A stretch of DNA of 64,000 nt from Actinoplanes sp. NBRC 103695 (GTDB lineage: Bacteria > Actinomycetota > Actinomycetes > Mycobacteriales > Micromonosporaceae), in contig NZ_BSTL01000021.1 in assembly GCF_030269485.1 (NCBI RefSeq), positions 118,771-182,770 of the forward strand, written 5' to 3'. Below, piece after piece: positions 41,546 through 48,884 of the stretch (its first letter is position 1; every line of letters starts with the position of its first letter). The notes beneath the pieces were generated by a model, which saw nothing but the letters and a program-made list of their open reading frames with translations, did not search any database and was not told where the DNA came from. The translations under genes were made by a program, and so were the position numbers.

Positions 41546-42499
41546 ATGCCGACGATTCTCATAACCACCGACTACCTCGTCCCCGGCGACGAGGTGGACC
41601 ACTACCTGACCGGCCTGGGGTTCACCACCCGGCACGACCCGATGCGTGGTCCTCGCGATCCTTCGCAACTCATCGCCGCGCTCAAGGACGTCGAGGGCGC
41701 GCTCATTGCCAACGAGCCGATGACCGAGCACGTCCTGCGGAACGCGCCGACCCTGAAGGCGATCGTGCGCACCGGCGTCGGCTACGACTCGGTCGACGTG
41801 GACGCCGCCACCGAGCTGGGCATCAGCGTCAGCAACCTGCCCGGTATCAACGCGAACGCGGTCGCCGAGTTCACCATTGCCATAGTGCTGGCCGCGATGC
41901 GGCGGCTCGTGCCGATGGCCGCCGGGGTCGCCGGCGGCGGCTGGCCCCGCCAGGACGGCTTTGAGCTGCGCGGCAAGACCGTCGGCCTGATCGGCCGCGG
42001 CGCCGTGGCCCAGCGGGTGGCGGTTCTCGCCGGCGCCTTCGGAACGAACGTTCTTTCCACCAAGGACGTCGCGCTCGACGAGGTACTGCGGGAGTCGGAC
42101 GTGGTGTCGGTCCACACGGCGCTCACCGACCGTACGCGGAATCTGATCGACGCCGCGGCCATCGCCAAGATGAAGCCGGGCGCCTACCTCGTCAACACCG
42201 CCCGCGGCCCGATCGTCGATGAGGCCGCCCTGGCCGACGCCGTCCGCCGGGGCCACCTCGCCGGCGCGGCCCTGGACGTCGTCAGCAAGGAGCCGCTGCC
42301 CGCCGACAGCGTGCTGCGTGGCGTCGACGGCATCACCGTCTACTCGCACATGGCCGGCCAGACCGCCGAGGCCCGCCGCGACGCGGGCATCGAGGGCGCC
42401 AAGGAACTGGTCGCGGCGCTGGCCGGCCACCCGGCGCACCAGATCGGACACGCCGCACTCGCCGGCAACCCGGCGCACCGGATCGGGGAGAGCGCATGA
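41546..42499 (+). CDS. D-2-hydroxyacid dehydrogenase (PGDH family)
   Basis: 317 residues. Family motifs: RTGVGYDSVDVDAATELGI, NLPGINANAVAEFTIAIVLA, nucleotide-binding LRGKTVGLIGRGAVAQRVA, TARGPIVDEAALADAV, and a terminal VYSHMAGQTAEA where the usual catalytic His lies in the H-x-x-G context (SHMAGQT). It oxidises or reduces a D-2-hydroxyacid with NAD(P). The C-terminus carries two 13-residue near-repeats (AALAGHPAHQIGH and AALAGNPAHRIGE). It overlaps the next gene by 4 nt. Confidence 0.88.
   Translation: MPTILITTDYLVPGDEVDHYLTGLGFTTRHDPMRGPRDPSQLIAALKDVEGALIANEPMTEHVLRNAPTLKAIVRTGVGYDSVDVDAATELGISVSNLPGINANAVAEFTIAIVLAAMRRLVPMAAGVAGGGWPRQDGFELRGKTVGLIGRGAVAQRVAVLAGAFGTNVLSTKDVALDEVLRESDVVSVHTALTDRTRNLIDAAAIAKMKPGAYLVNTARGPIVDEAALADAVRRGHLAGAALDVVSKEPLPADSVLRGVDGITVYSHMAGQTAEARRDAGIEGAKELVAALAGHPAHQIGHAALAGNPAHRIGESA
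42413..42490 (+). repeat. 2 x 39-bp repeat at the 3' end of the dehydrogenase gene
   Basis: Units 42413-42451 and 42452-42490 encode AALAGHPAHQIGH and AALAGNPAHRIGE, just before the stop. They have diverged at several bases, unlike the identical arrays at 38266 and 55656. Confidence 0.75.
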
Positions 42500-44151
42500 C
42501 CAGGGAGACAGCGGACGTGATCGTCGTCGGCGCCGGCCTGGCCGGGCTGGTCGCCACCGCGGAGCTCGTCGCCGCCGGCAAGCGGGTCATCGTCGTCGAG
42601 CAGGAGCCCGAGCAGAGCCTCGGCGGGCAGGCGTTCTGGTCGTTCGGCGGGCTGTTCCTGGTGGACTCGCCGGAGCAGCGCCGGATGGGCATCCGCGACT
42701 CGCACGACCTGGCCTGGCAGGACTGGCTGGGCACGGCCGGCTTCGACCGCCCCGAGGACGCGTGGCCGCGGCGCTGGGCGCAGGCATACGTCGACTTCGC
42801 GGCCGGCGAGAAGCGTTCGTGGCTGCGTACCCTCGGCATCAAGATTTTTCCGATCGTCGGCTGGGCCGAGCGGGGCGGCTACGACGCCACGGGGCCCGGC
42901 AACTCGGTGCCGCGGTTCCACATCACCTGGGGCACGGGGCCCGGTGTGCTCGAGCCGTTCATCGCGACCGTGCGTGAGGCGGCGTCGCGCGGCCTGGTGC
43001 GGCTCGCCTTCCGGCATCGGGTCGACGCGCTGACTCTCGTCTCCGGCAGGGTCACCGGTGTCTCGGGGCACGTCCTCGAGCCCAGCGACGCGGTGCGTGG
43101 CGCCGCCAGCTCCCGCGAGGAGATCGGTGCTTTCGAGTACGCCGCCCAGGCCGTCGTGGTGACCTCCGGCGGCATCGGGGGCAACCACGAGCTGGTGCGC
43201 CAGGCCTGGCCGGCGCGGCTCGGCACCCCACCGGCCCACATGATCAGCGGCGTGCCGGCGCATGTGGACGGTCGCATGATCGGCATCACCGAGAAGGCCG
43301 GCGGCGCCGTGATCAACCCCGACCGGATGTGGCACTACGTCGAGGGCATCCAGAACTGGGATCCGATCTGGGACAAGCACGGCATCCGCATCCTGCCCGG
43401 CCCGTCGTCGCTGTGGCTGGACGCGCACGGCCGCCGCCTGCCGGTGCCGCTCTACCCCGGCTTCGACACCCTCGGCACCCTCGCCCACCTGCGCACCACC
43501 GGTCACGACCACAGCTGGTTCGTGCTCACCCAGAAGATCATCGAGAAGGAGTTCGCGCTCTCCGGCTCGGAGCAGAACCCGGACCTGACCGGCCGCGACA
43601 TCCGCAAGGTCCTGGGTCGCGTCCGATCCGGGGCGCCGGCGCCGGTGGAGGCGTTCAAGCGGCGCGGCGCCGACTTCGTGGTCGCCGACGACCTGGACGA
43701 GCTGGTCGAGGGCATGAACGCGCTCACCGGCGAGCCGCTGCTCGATCCGGCGGACATCCGGCGCACGGTCGAAGCGCGCGACCGGGAACTGACCAACACC
43801 TTCACCAAGGACATGCAGATCGCGGCCATCCGCAACTTCCGCACCTATCGGGGCGACAAGCTGTTGCGTACGGCCACCCCGCACCGGATCCTCGACCGTT
43901 CCGCCGGGCCGCTGATCGCCGTACGCCTGCACGTGCTCACCCGCAAGTCGCTCGGTGGCCTGCACACCGACCTCGCCGGCGGGGTCCTGGACCCCGCCGG
44001 CGAGCCGGTCCCCGGGCTGTACGCCGCCGGTGAGGCCAGCGGCTTCGGCGGTGGCGGCATGCACGGCTACCGCGCCCTGGAAGGCACCTTCCTCGGCGGC
44101 TGCCTCTTCTCCGGACGCCAGGCCGGCCGCTCCCTGAAAGGAACCCTGTGA
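42496..44151 (+). CDS. FAD-dependent dehydrogenase (fumarate reductase/KstD-like flavoprotein)
   Basis: 551 residues. FAD motif VIVVGAGLAGLVATAELVAA, then VVEQEPEQSLGGQAFWSFGG; VVTSGGIGGNHELVRQAWP; an internal active-site region with SKYDFAxGR-like SLGGLHTDLAGGVLDPAGE; and GLYAAGEASGFGGGGMHGYR, LEGTFLGGCLFSGR at the end. These fit the FAD_binding_2 family (3-ketosteroid 1-dehydrogenase, fumarate reductase). In this context it may oxidise a hydroxy- or enoyl-dicarboxylic acid. Confidence 0.85.
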   Translation: MTRETADVIVVGAGLAGLVATAELVAAGKRVIVVEQEPEQSLGGQAFWSFGGLFLVDSPEQRRMGIRDSHDLAWQDWLGTAGFDRPEDAWPRRWAQAYVDFAAGEKRSWLRTLGIKIFPIVGWAERGGYDATGPGNSVPRFHITWGTGPGVLEPFIATVREAASRGLVRLAFRHRVDALTLVSGRVTGVSGHVLEPSDAVRGAASSREEIGAFEYAAQAVVVTSGGIGGNHELVRQAWPARLGTPPAHMISGVPAHVDGRMIGITEKAGGAVINPDRMWHYVEGIQNWDPIWDKHGIRILPGPSSLWLDAHGRRLPVPLYPGFDTLGTLAHLRTTGHDHSWFVLTQKIIEKEFALSGSEQNPDLTGRDIRKVLGRVRSGAPAPVEAFKRRGADFVVADDLDELVEGMNALTGEPLLDPADIRRTVEARDRELTNTFTKDMQIAAIRNFRTYRGDKLLRTATPHRILDRSAGPLIAVRLHVLTRKSLGGLHTDLAGGVLDPAGEPVPGLYAAGEASGFGGGGMHGYRALEGTFLGGCLFSGRQAGRSLKGTL

Positions 44152-45494
44152 AGGACTCCGTACGCATCCTCGTGCCCACCGGCATGCTCGGCGCGGGCTT
44201 CCCGGCCGAGATCGTCGAGCGCGGGCTGGCGCTCGGCGCGGACGTGATCGCCGTGGACGGCGGCTCCACCGACTCCGGCCCGCACTACCTGGGCACCGGC
44301 ACCGCCAAGACGACCGCCGCGGCCGTCAAACGCGACCTGCGCATCCTGCTGGCCGCAGCCGCCAAGGCGAGGATCCCGCTGATCGTCGGCTCGTGCGGCA
44401 CCAGCGGCACCGATTCGGGCGTGGACTGGATCTACTCGATCGTCTCCGAAATCGGCACCGACCTGCGGGTCGCCCGGATCTACAGCGAACAGCAACCCGC
44501 CGACCTCAAAGAGCGCCTGGACCGGATCCACCCGCTCGCGCCGCACGGCGACCTCGACCCGTCGACCCTGGAGAGCTGCGAGCACATCGTGGCGATGATG
44601 GGCCACGAGCCGATCGCCCTTGCTTTGGAAAAGGGCGCCGACGTGATCCTGGCCGGGCGGGCCACCGATACCGCGGTCGCCGCGGCGTTCCCGCTCATGC
44701 ACGGGATGCCGGCCGGACCGACCTGGCACGCCGCCAAGATCGTCGAGTGTGGCGCGCAGTGCACCACGAACCCGCGCTCCAGCGGCGTCTTCGCCACCAT
44801 CGACGCGACCGGCTTCACCGTCGAGCCGCTCGACCCGGACGTCGCCTGCACGCCGCACACGGTCGCCGCGCACATGCTCTACGAGACCGTGAACCCGTTC
44901 GAGATGCGGGAACCCGCCGGGACGCTGCAGGTCGGCGACGCCGTCTACACCGCGCTGGACGACCGGCGGGTCCGGGTCGAGGGCTCCCGGTTCGAGATCG
45001 CCGGGCAGTACACCAACAAGCTCGAGGGCGCCCGGATCACCGGCTACGAGACGATGTCCTTCACGGCCATCCGCGACCCGCACATCCTCGGCCGGATCAC
45101 CACCTGGGCGGACCTGCTGCGCCGCGTGCTGGTCGACCGGGTCACCCAGACCCTCGGGCTGGGCGCGGACGACTACGCGTTCGACATCCGGCTGTACGGC
45201 TTCGACGCGATCCTGGCCGACATCGACCCGGACACCCGGCCACCCCGCGAGGTCGGCGTGATGCTGCTGGTCAACGCGGCCGACCAGCAGACGGCGACGG
45301 CGATCGCGAAGATCGCCAACCCGCTCATGCTGCACCTGCCCACGCCGGACATGCCGTACCTGCCCAGCCTGGCCTTCCCGTTCTCCCCGGCCGAGACCGA
45401 GCGCGGCGCCGCGTACGAGTTCGTCCTCAACCACGTCGTGGACGTGGACTCCCCCGCCGCACTGTTCCGCACCGTCCTGGAGGTCACGGCATGA
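44148..45494 (+). CDS. AtuA-family protein (DUF1446)
   Basis: 448 residues. Typical AtuA blocks: ILVPTGMLGAGFPAEIVERG, DVIAVDGGSTDSGPHYLGTG, IVGSCGTSGTDSGVDWIYSI, HIVAMMGHEPIALALEKGAD, ILAGRATDTAVAAAFPLMHG, CGAQCTTNPRSSGVFATI, and TPHTVAAHMLYETVNPF. The family was first linked to acyclic terpene use, but members often sit with a DUF4387 protein in catabolic operons for other acids; the reaction is not well established. Overlaps both neighbours by 4 nt. Confidence 0.87.
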   Translation: MKDSVRILVPTGMLGAGFPAEIVERGLALGADVIAVDGGSTDSGPHYLGTGTAKTTAAAVKRDLRILLAAAAKARIPLIVGSCGTSGTDSGVDWIYSIVSEIGTDLRVARIYSEQQPADLKERLDRIHPLAPHGDLDPSTLESCEHIVAMMGHEPIALALEKGADVILAGRATDTAVAAAFPLMHGMPAGPTWHAAKIVECGAQCTTNPRSSGVFATIDATGFTVEPLDPDVACTPHTVAAHMLYETVNPFEMREPAGTLQVGDAVYTALDDRRVRVEGSRFEIAGQYTNKLEGARITGYETMSFTAIRDPHILGRITTWADLLRRVLVDRVTQTLGLGADDYAFDIRLYGFDAILADIDPDTRPPREVGVMLLVNAADQQTATAIAKIANPLMLHLPTPDMPYLPSLAFPFSPAETERGAAYEFVLNHVVDVDSPAALFRTVLEVTA

Positions 45495-45919
45495 CAGGCA
45501 CCATCGCCGACCTGGCCACGGAGGTCCGCTCCAAGAACGCCGGCCCGTTCTGGACGACCATGGAACTGTTCCTGCGCGACGCCGCCGGATTCGAGGCGGT
45601 TTCCTTCGTCGACGCCGCCCTCGTCGCGCGCCTTTACGGCGTACCCGAAGGAAGTGTCCAGATCTTCCGGATCCCGTCGCTGAACGTCGTCAAGATCTCG
45701 TTCCCGCGGCCGGTGGTGCAGGGGAGCCTGCGGGATCGGGATATGCACGCCGGCCAGCATCACGTGCCTCTGGCCCTGCTCCCGCTGCCATCGCCCGCGC
45801 CGTCGCCGTCGTGCGCGGCTCCTCCTTCGAGCGCGGCTTCCCCTCCGAGCCCGGCTTCCCCTCCGAGCCCGGCTTTCCCTCCGAGCGGTGGCGAAGCGCT
45901 GCCGCGCACCTGGCGATGA
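45491..45919 (+). CDS. DUF4387 protein with a foreign C-terminal extension
   Basis: 142 codons. Residues 1 to about 97 (IADLATEVRSKNAGPFWTTM, SFVDAALVARLYGVPEGSVQ, NVVKISFPRPVVQGSLRDRD, MHAGQHHVPLALLPL) match DUF4387, normally about 105 residues. The rest is a Pro/Ser-rich low-complexity tail exactly antisense to the DUF1990 gene's 3' end, so the native stop was probably lost. Last gene of the operon; AtuA and DUF4387 proteins commonly occur as a pair and may be subunits of one enzyme. Confidence 0.78.
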   Translation: MTGTIADLATEVRSKNAGPFWTTMELFLRDAAGFEAVSFVDAALVARLYGVPEGSVQIFRIPSLNVVKISFPRPVVQGSLRDRDMHAGQHHVPLALLPLPSPAPSPSCAAPPSSAASPPSPASPPSPAFPPSGGEALPRTWR

Positions 45920-47042
45920 AGAGCCGCTGAACGACCGGGACCACCGGACCGGCGATCCGGGCGATCAGCAGCACCGGCCGCGAGCGGACGGCGACCTCGA
46001 ACCACACGGTCCCGTCCGCTCGCTGCACGACCGTGAACCGCTCGTCCCCCTCGAAGGTGTGCCCCTCCGACGCGACGTAGTGCATGACGGTCAGGTCGGG
46101 CTCCCGCACCACCTCGGTCACCTCGCACGGCTCCGGCACCCGGAAGCGCCCGAACCCCAGCCGTGACAGCATCCGCAGTCCCACCTCGGCCGGCGGCGTG
46201 TCCCGCTCGACCCAGGCGCCCGCCCGGCGGTGCATCTCCCACGTCAGCAGCGCCGCCGACGCGGCCTCGAAGTCATCGACCCGGTGCGCCCAGCGATGCT
46301 CCGACCAGGGCTGCTCCCGGCGCACCCAGGCCACGACGAGCGCGGTGAGGACGGCGGCCGCGTTGAGCACCCCGTGGGTGAGCACCATCCAGGTCAGGTT
46401 CAGGTGCGGGATGTGAAAGACCTGCCCGGCCGCGTAGAGCACGGCCAGTGTCATGGTCACCAGGCTCAGGGCGAGCAGCCATTTCGACCTCGGTGCGATC
46501 GCCAGCCAGAGTCCCGCGGTGAGCAGGCCGGCGCCGACCAGCTCGACCATGTCACCAGGGCGCTCCCCGATCAGGAACCCGAGCCCGACCACCGCCACCC
46601 CGGCCGGTGCGAACAGCCGCGGCACCCGGGCTCTGGTCAGCGAGAGCAGCAGGAGCGCCCCGAAGCCGGCCACGTGGAAGTGCGCCGCGGTCAGGCCCAG
46701 CACACCCGGCGGGAAGCCGAGCAATGCGTATCCGGCCCTTTCGGCGACGAGCCCGGCCGCCGCCACCGGGAGGCAGGCCGCCGCGAAGGCCGCGAGCCGA
46801 TCCCGCCGCAGCACCACCGGCACCACCAGGGTGGCCAGCAGGTAGGGAACGCACAGCAGGCCGGCGAGCGGACCGCGCGACAGGAGCAGGGCGATCACCG
46901 CGGGGACCGCTGCGACCGGCCACCAGCGCACCAGGCGACGGCCCCGGCCGAGCGCTCCCAGCCCGAGCGGCACGAACGTCAGCACACAGAGCGCCACCAC
47001 CGCGTAGAGCCCCGCCCACCCGGACCCGTTCAGCCTGTCCAT
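45690..47042 (-). CDS. YndJ-like membrane protein with C-terminal DUF1990 domain
   Basis: 450 codons. Nine or ten membrane helices (LYAVVALCVLTFVPLGLGAL through LTHGVLNAAAVLTALVVAWV), then a soluble DUF1990 domain (GRFRVPEPCEVTEVVREPDL, YVASEGHTFEGDERFTVVQR, TVWFEVAVRSRP, ARIAGPVVPVVQRLFIARCA). DUF1990 proteins normally end near here. The C-terminus continues with a 6-residue repeat (SEGKPG) x3 and about 45 residues antisense to the DUF4387 gene. The function of YndJ-like proteins is unknown. RBS GAGGGGG precedes ATG 47042. Confidence 0.8.
   Translation of the reverse strand: MDRLNGSGWAGLYAVVALCVLTFVPLGLGALGRGRRLVRWWPVAAVPAVIALLLSRGPLAGLLCVPYLLATLVVPVVLRRDRLAAFAAACLPVAAAGLVAERAGYALLGFPPGVLGLTAAHFHVAGFGALLLLSLTRARVPRLFAPAGVAVVGLGFLIGERPGDMVELVGAGLLTAGLWLAIAPRSKWLLALSLVTMTLAVLYAAGQVFHIPHLNLTWMVLTHGVLNAAAVLTALVVAWVRREQPWSEHRWAHRVDDFEAASAALLTWEMHRRAGAWVERDTPPAEVGLRMLSRLGFGRFRVPEPCEVTEVVREPDLTVMHYVASEGHTFEGDERFTVVQRADGTVWFEVAVRSRPVLLIARIAGPVVPVVQRLFIARCAAALRHRSEGKPGSEGKPGSEGKPRSKEEPRTTATARAMAAGAGPEARDAGRRAYPDPAGSPAPPAAGTRS
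45823..45888 (-). repeat. 18-bp tandem repeat in the 3' part of the DUF1990 gene
   Basis: About 3.7 units of CCCTCCGAGCCCGGCTTC at 45823, 45841, 45859 and 45877; the outer units are diverged. On the minus strand it codes the (SEGKPG)n run. It lies in the overlap with the DUF4387 frame. Confidence 0.85.
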
Positions 47043-47059
47043 GGCCGCCCCCTCGTTTC

Positions 47060-47073
47060 TTGAACACGTTCAA
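47060..47073. promoter_or_regulatory. Palindrome at the DUF1990 gene promoter
   Basis: TTGAAC-AC-GTTCAA, an inverted repeat with 6-bp arms typical of TetR-type sites. On the minus strand TAAGTT (47077-47072) could be the -10 just overlapping it. No TetR gene is adjacent. Confidence 0.5.
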
Positions 47074-47082
47074 CTTACCACG

Positions 47083-47117
47083 AAAAACGGCCGCCCCGGG
47101 AGTCCCCGAGGCGGCCG
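47083..47117 (-). terminator. Rho-independent terminator of the M1 peptidase gene
   Basis: On the minus strand CGGCCGCCTCGGGG pairs with CCCGGGGCGGCCG through a short loop and is followed by TTTTT (complement of 47083-47087). It lies 10 nt after the M1 peptidase stop. Confidence 0.88.
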
Positions 47118-47126
47118 GTGGTGAGG

Positions 47127-48656
47127 TCAGCGCCGGTAGGCGGGCGCCGGAGCCGGAGCGGCCTTGGTGGCCGCGCCCGGCGCCGGAGCAGCCGTCACCG
47201 TCCAGTCCGGGTGGCCCGGCATCGGCGGGGTCTTGGTGCCGAAGAGCCAGTCGGTCAGGAACGGACGCAGGTTCTTGCCGGAGACCGCGGACGCCAGCGC
47301 GATGAAGTCCTGGGCCGAGGCCGACTCACCCTTGTTGACGCTCACCCAGGCCCGCTCGAGCCGGTCGAAGTCACGGGCGCCGATCTTCTGCTTCAGCGCG
47401 TAGAGGACGAGCGCTCCACCGTCGTACACGTTGGGGTTGAAGACGTCCCAGATCGAGTCCGCCTTCAGCGGGTGCGCGACCGGGCCGTAGCGCTGACGGT
47501 AGGTGTCGCCGCGGGCGTACACCGCCTTGAAGTAGGTCTCCCGGTCCTTGACCCCGGTGTAGTCGGAGAAGACACCGGTCTCCTCGGCATACTCGAGCTC
47601 GTACCAGGTGGCGTGACCCTCGCTCTGCCAGACGTCGCTCCACTCGTGCGGCGCGACGCTGTCGCCGAACCACATGTGGGCGAGCTCGTGCAGCATGATC
47701 GGGTCGAGGACGAACTTCGGGGCGCCGAACAGGCTGGTGTCGTAGAGCGACAGGGTCTGCGTCTCGAGCGCGAAGCCCAGGTCGGTGTCGACGACCAGGG
47801 AGCCGTAGTTCTCGAACGGGTAGCGGCCGACCTTGGCGGTCATCCAGCTCAGCTGCGAGCTCTCGACCGCCGCCTTGGGCAGCAGGTCGTCGGCGAGCCG
47901 GCGCGGGACGACGTCCCGGACCGGCACCCCGTTCACCGGCGCGCGGTCGTGGACGATGAAGTCACCGGCGACGGCCTGGATCAGCTCGCTGGCCAGCGGC
48001 TTGTTCTCGCGGTAGGTCGAGGTGACGTACCCGGCCCGGGTACGGTCGCCGACGTGCCTGCCGTTGGCGACGGCCGTCCAGCCCTCGGGGACGGTCAGGG
48101 CGATGGTGTACGTCGCCATGTCACGCGGGTGGTCGTTGCTCGGGAAGTACTGGTGCGACTGGTTCGGCTGGCCGGCCATGAACGTGCCGTCCGCGGTGGT
48201 CACGAAGCCTGCCGGGGAGCTGGCGTTGGCCTCGATCGGCGTCGCGGTGAACCCGCTCACCGTCACCGAGAACTCCTTGCCCTTCCGCAGGGCACGGCGG
48301 GGTGTGATCACCAACTCATCACCGTCGCGGGTGAATGTCGCGGAGCGTCCGTTCACGGTCACGCCGCCGACCGCGTCACCACCGAAGTCGAGGTCGAACC
48401 GCGACAGGTTCTGCGTCGCGACGGCCGTGATCGTCACGTCGCCGGTGACGGTCTGCTTCGGATCCTTCTGCGGGTAACGAACCTTCAGATCATAGTTCTG
48501 TACGTCGTACCCGCCGTTGCCGAGCAGCGGGTATAAACGGTCACCGATGCCGGGGGCACCGGGCGAGGGAGCGGCGCCACCCGCGTACGCCGGCGCCGCG
48601 GCGCCGACCGTAGTCATGAGAAGCGCGGTGGCTGTCGCCAGAAGGACAGGTCTCAT
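47127..48656 (-). CDS. Secreted M1-family metallopeptidase
   Basis: 509 residues. Signal peptide (LLATATALLMTTVGAAAPAYA), N-terminal beta domain (YDVQNYDLKVRYPQKDP), then the catalytic domain with ETQTLSLYD in place of GAMEN, zinc motif LHELAHMWFGDSV (about residue 324) and SEGHATWYELEYAE with the third ligand Glu. Compact size and lack of the large C-terminal helical domain are typical of secreted actinobacterial M1 proteins. The C-terminus is Ala/Pro-rich. TTGCGG-16 nt-TAACGT lies just upstream with the -10 8 nt from the ATG. A terminator follows. Confidence 0.9.
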   Translation of the reverse strand: MRPVLLATATALLMTTVGAAAPAYAGGAAPSPGAPGIGDRLYPLLGNGGYDVQNYDLKVRYPQKDPKQTVTGDVTITAVATQNLSRFDLDFGGDAVGGVTVNGRSATFTRDGDELVITPRRALRKGKEFSVTVSGFTATPIEANASSPAGFVTTADGTFMAGQPNQSHQYFPSNDHPRDMATYTIALTVPEGWTAVANGRHVGDRTRAGYVTSTYRENKPLASELIQAVAGDFIVHDRAPVNGVPVRDVVPRRLADDLLPKAAVESSQLSWMTAKVGRYPFENYGSLVVDTDLGFALETQTLSLYDTSLFGAPKFVLDPIMLHELAHMWFGDSVAPHEWSDVWQSEGHATWYELEYAEETGVFSDYTGVKDRETYFKAVYARGDTYRQRYGPVAHPLKADSIWDVFNPNVYDGGALVLYALKQKIGARDFDRLERAWVSVNKGESASAQDFIALASAVSGKNLRPFLTDWLFGTKTPPMPGHPDWTVTAAPAPGAATKAAPAPAPAYRR

Positions 48657-48884
48657 GGCGCGTGACGTTACGCTCCCGGGCGATCACCGCAATCGATTTG
48701 TGGACCATTCCCCGGAACGGTTCCCAGATTCACCACAGGACGATCCCGTATGCTTCGCGAGCGATCTGGGGCATTGACCCCGCATATCGTTGAGGACCGA
48801 TTTCGGCGATTCGAAATCTCCCGTCCTGGGTAGTGGCCAGAGGCGTCGCGATGATTTCCATACTGAAAGGTGGTCAGCAGGCCT

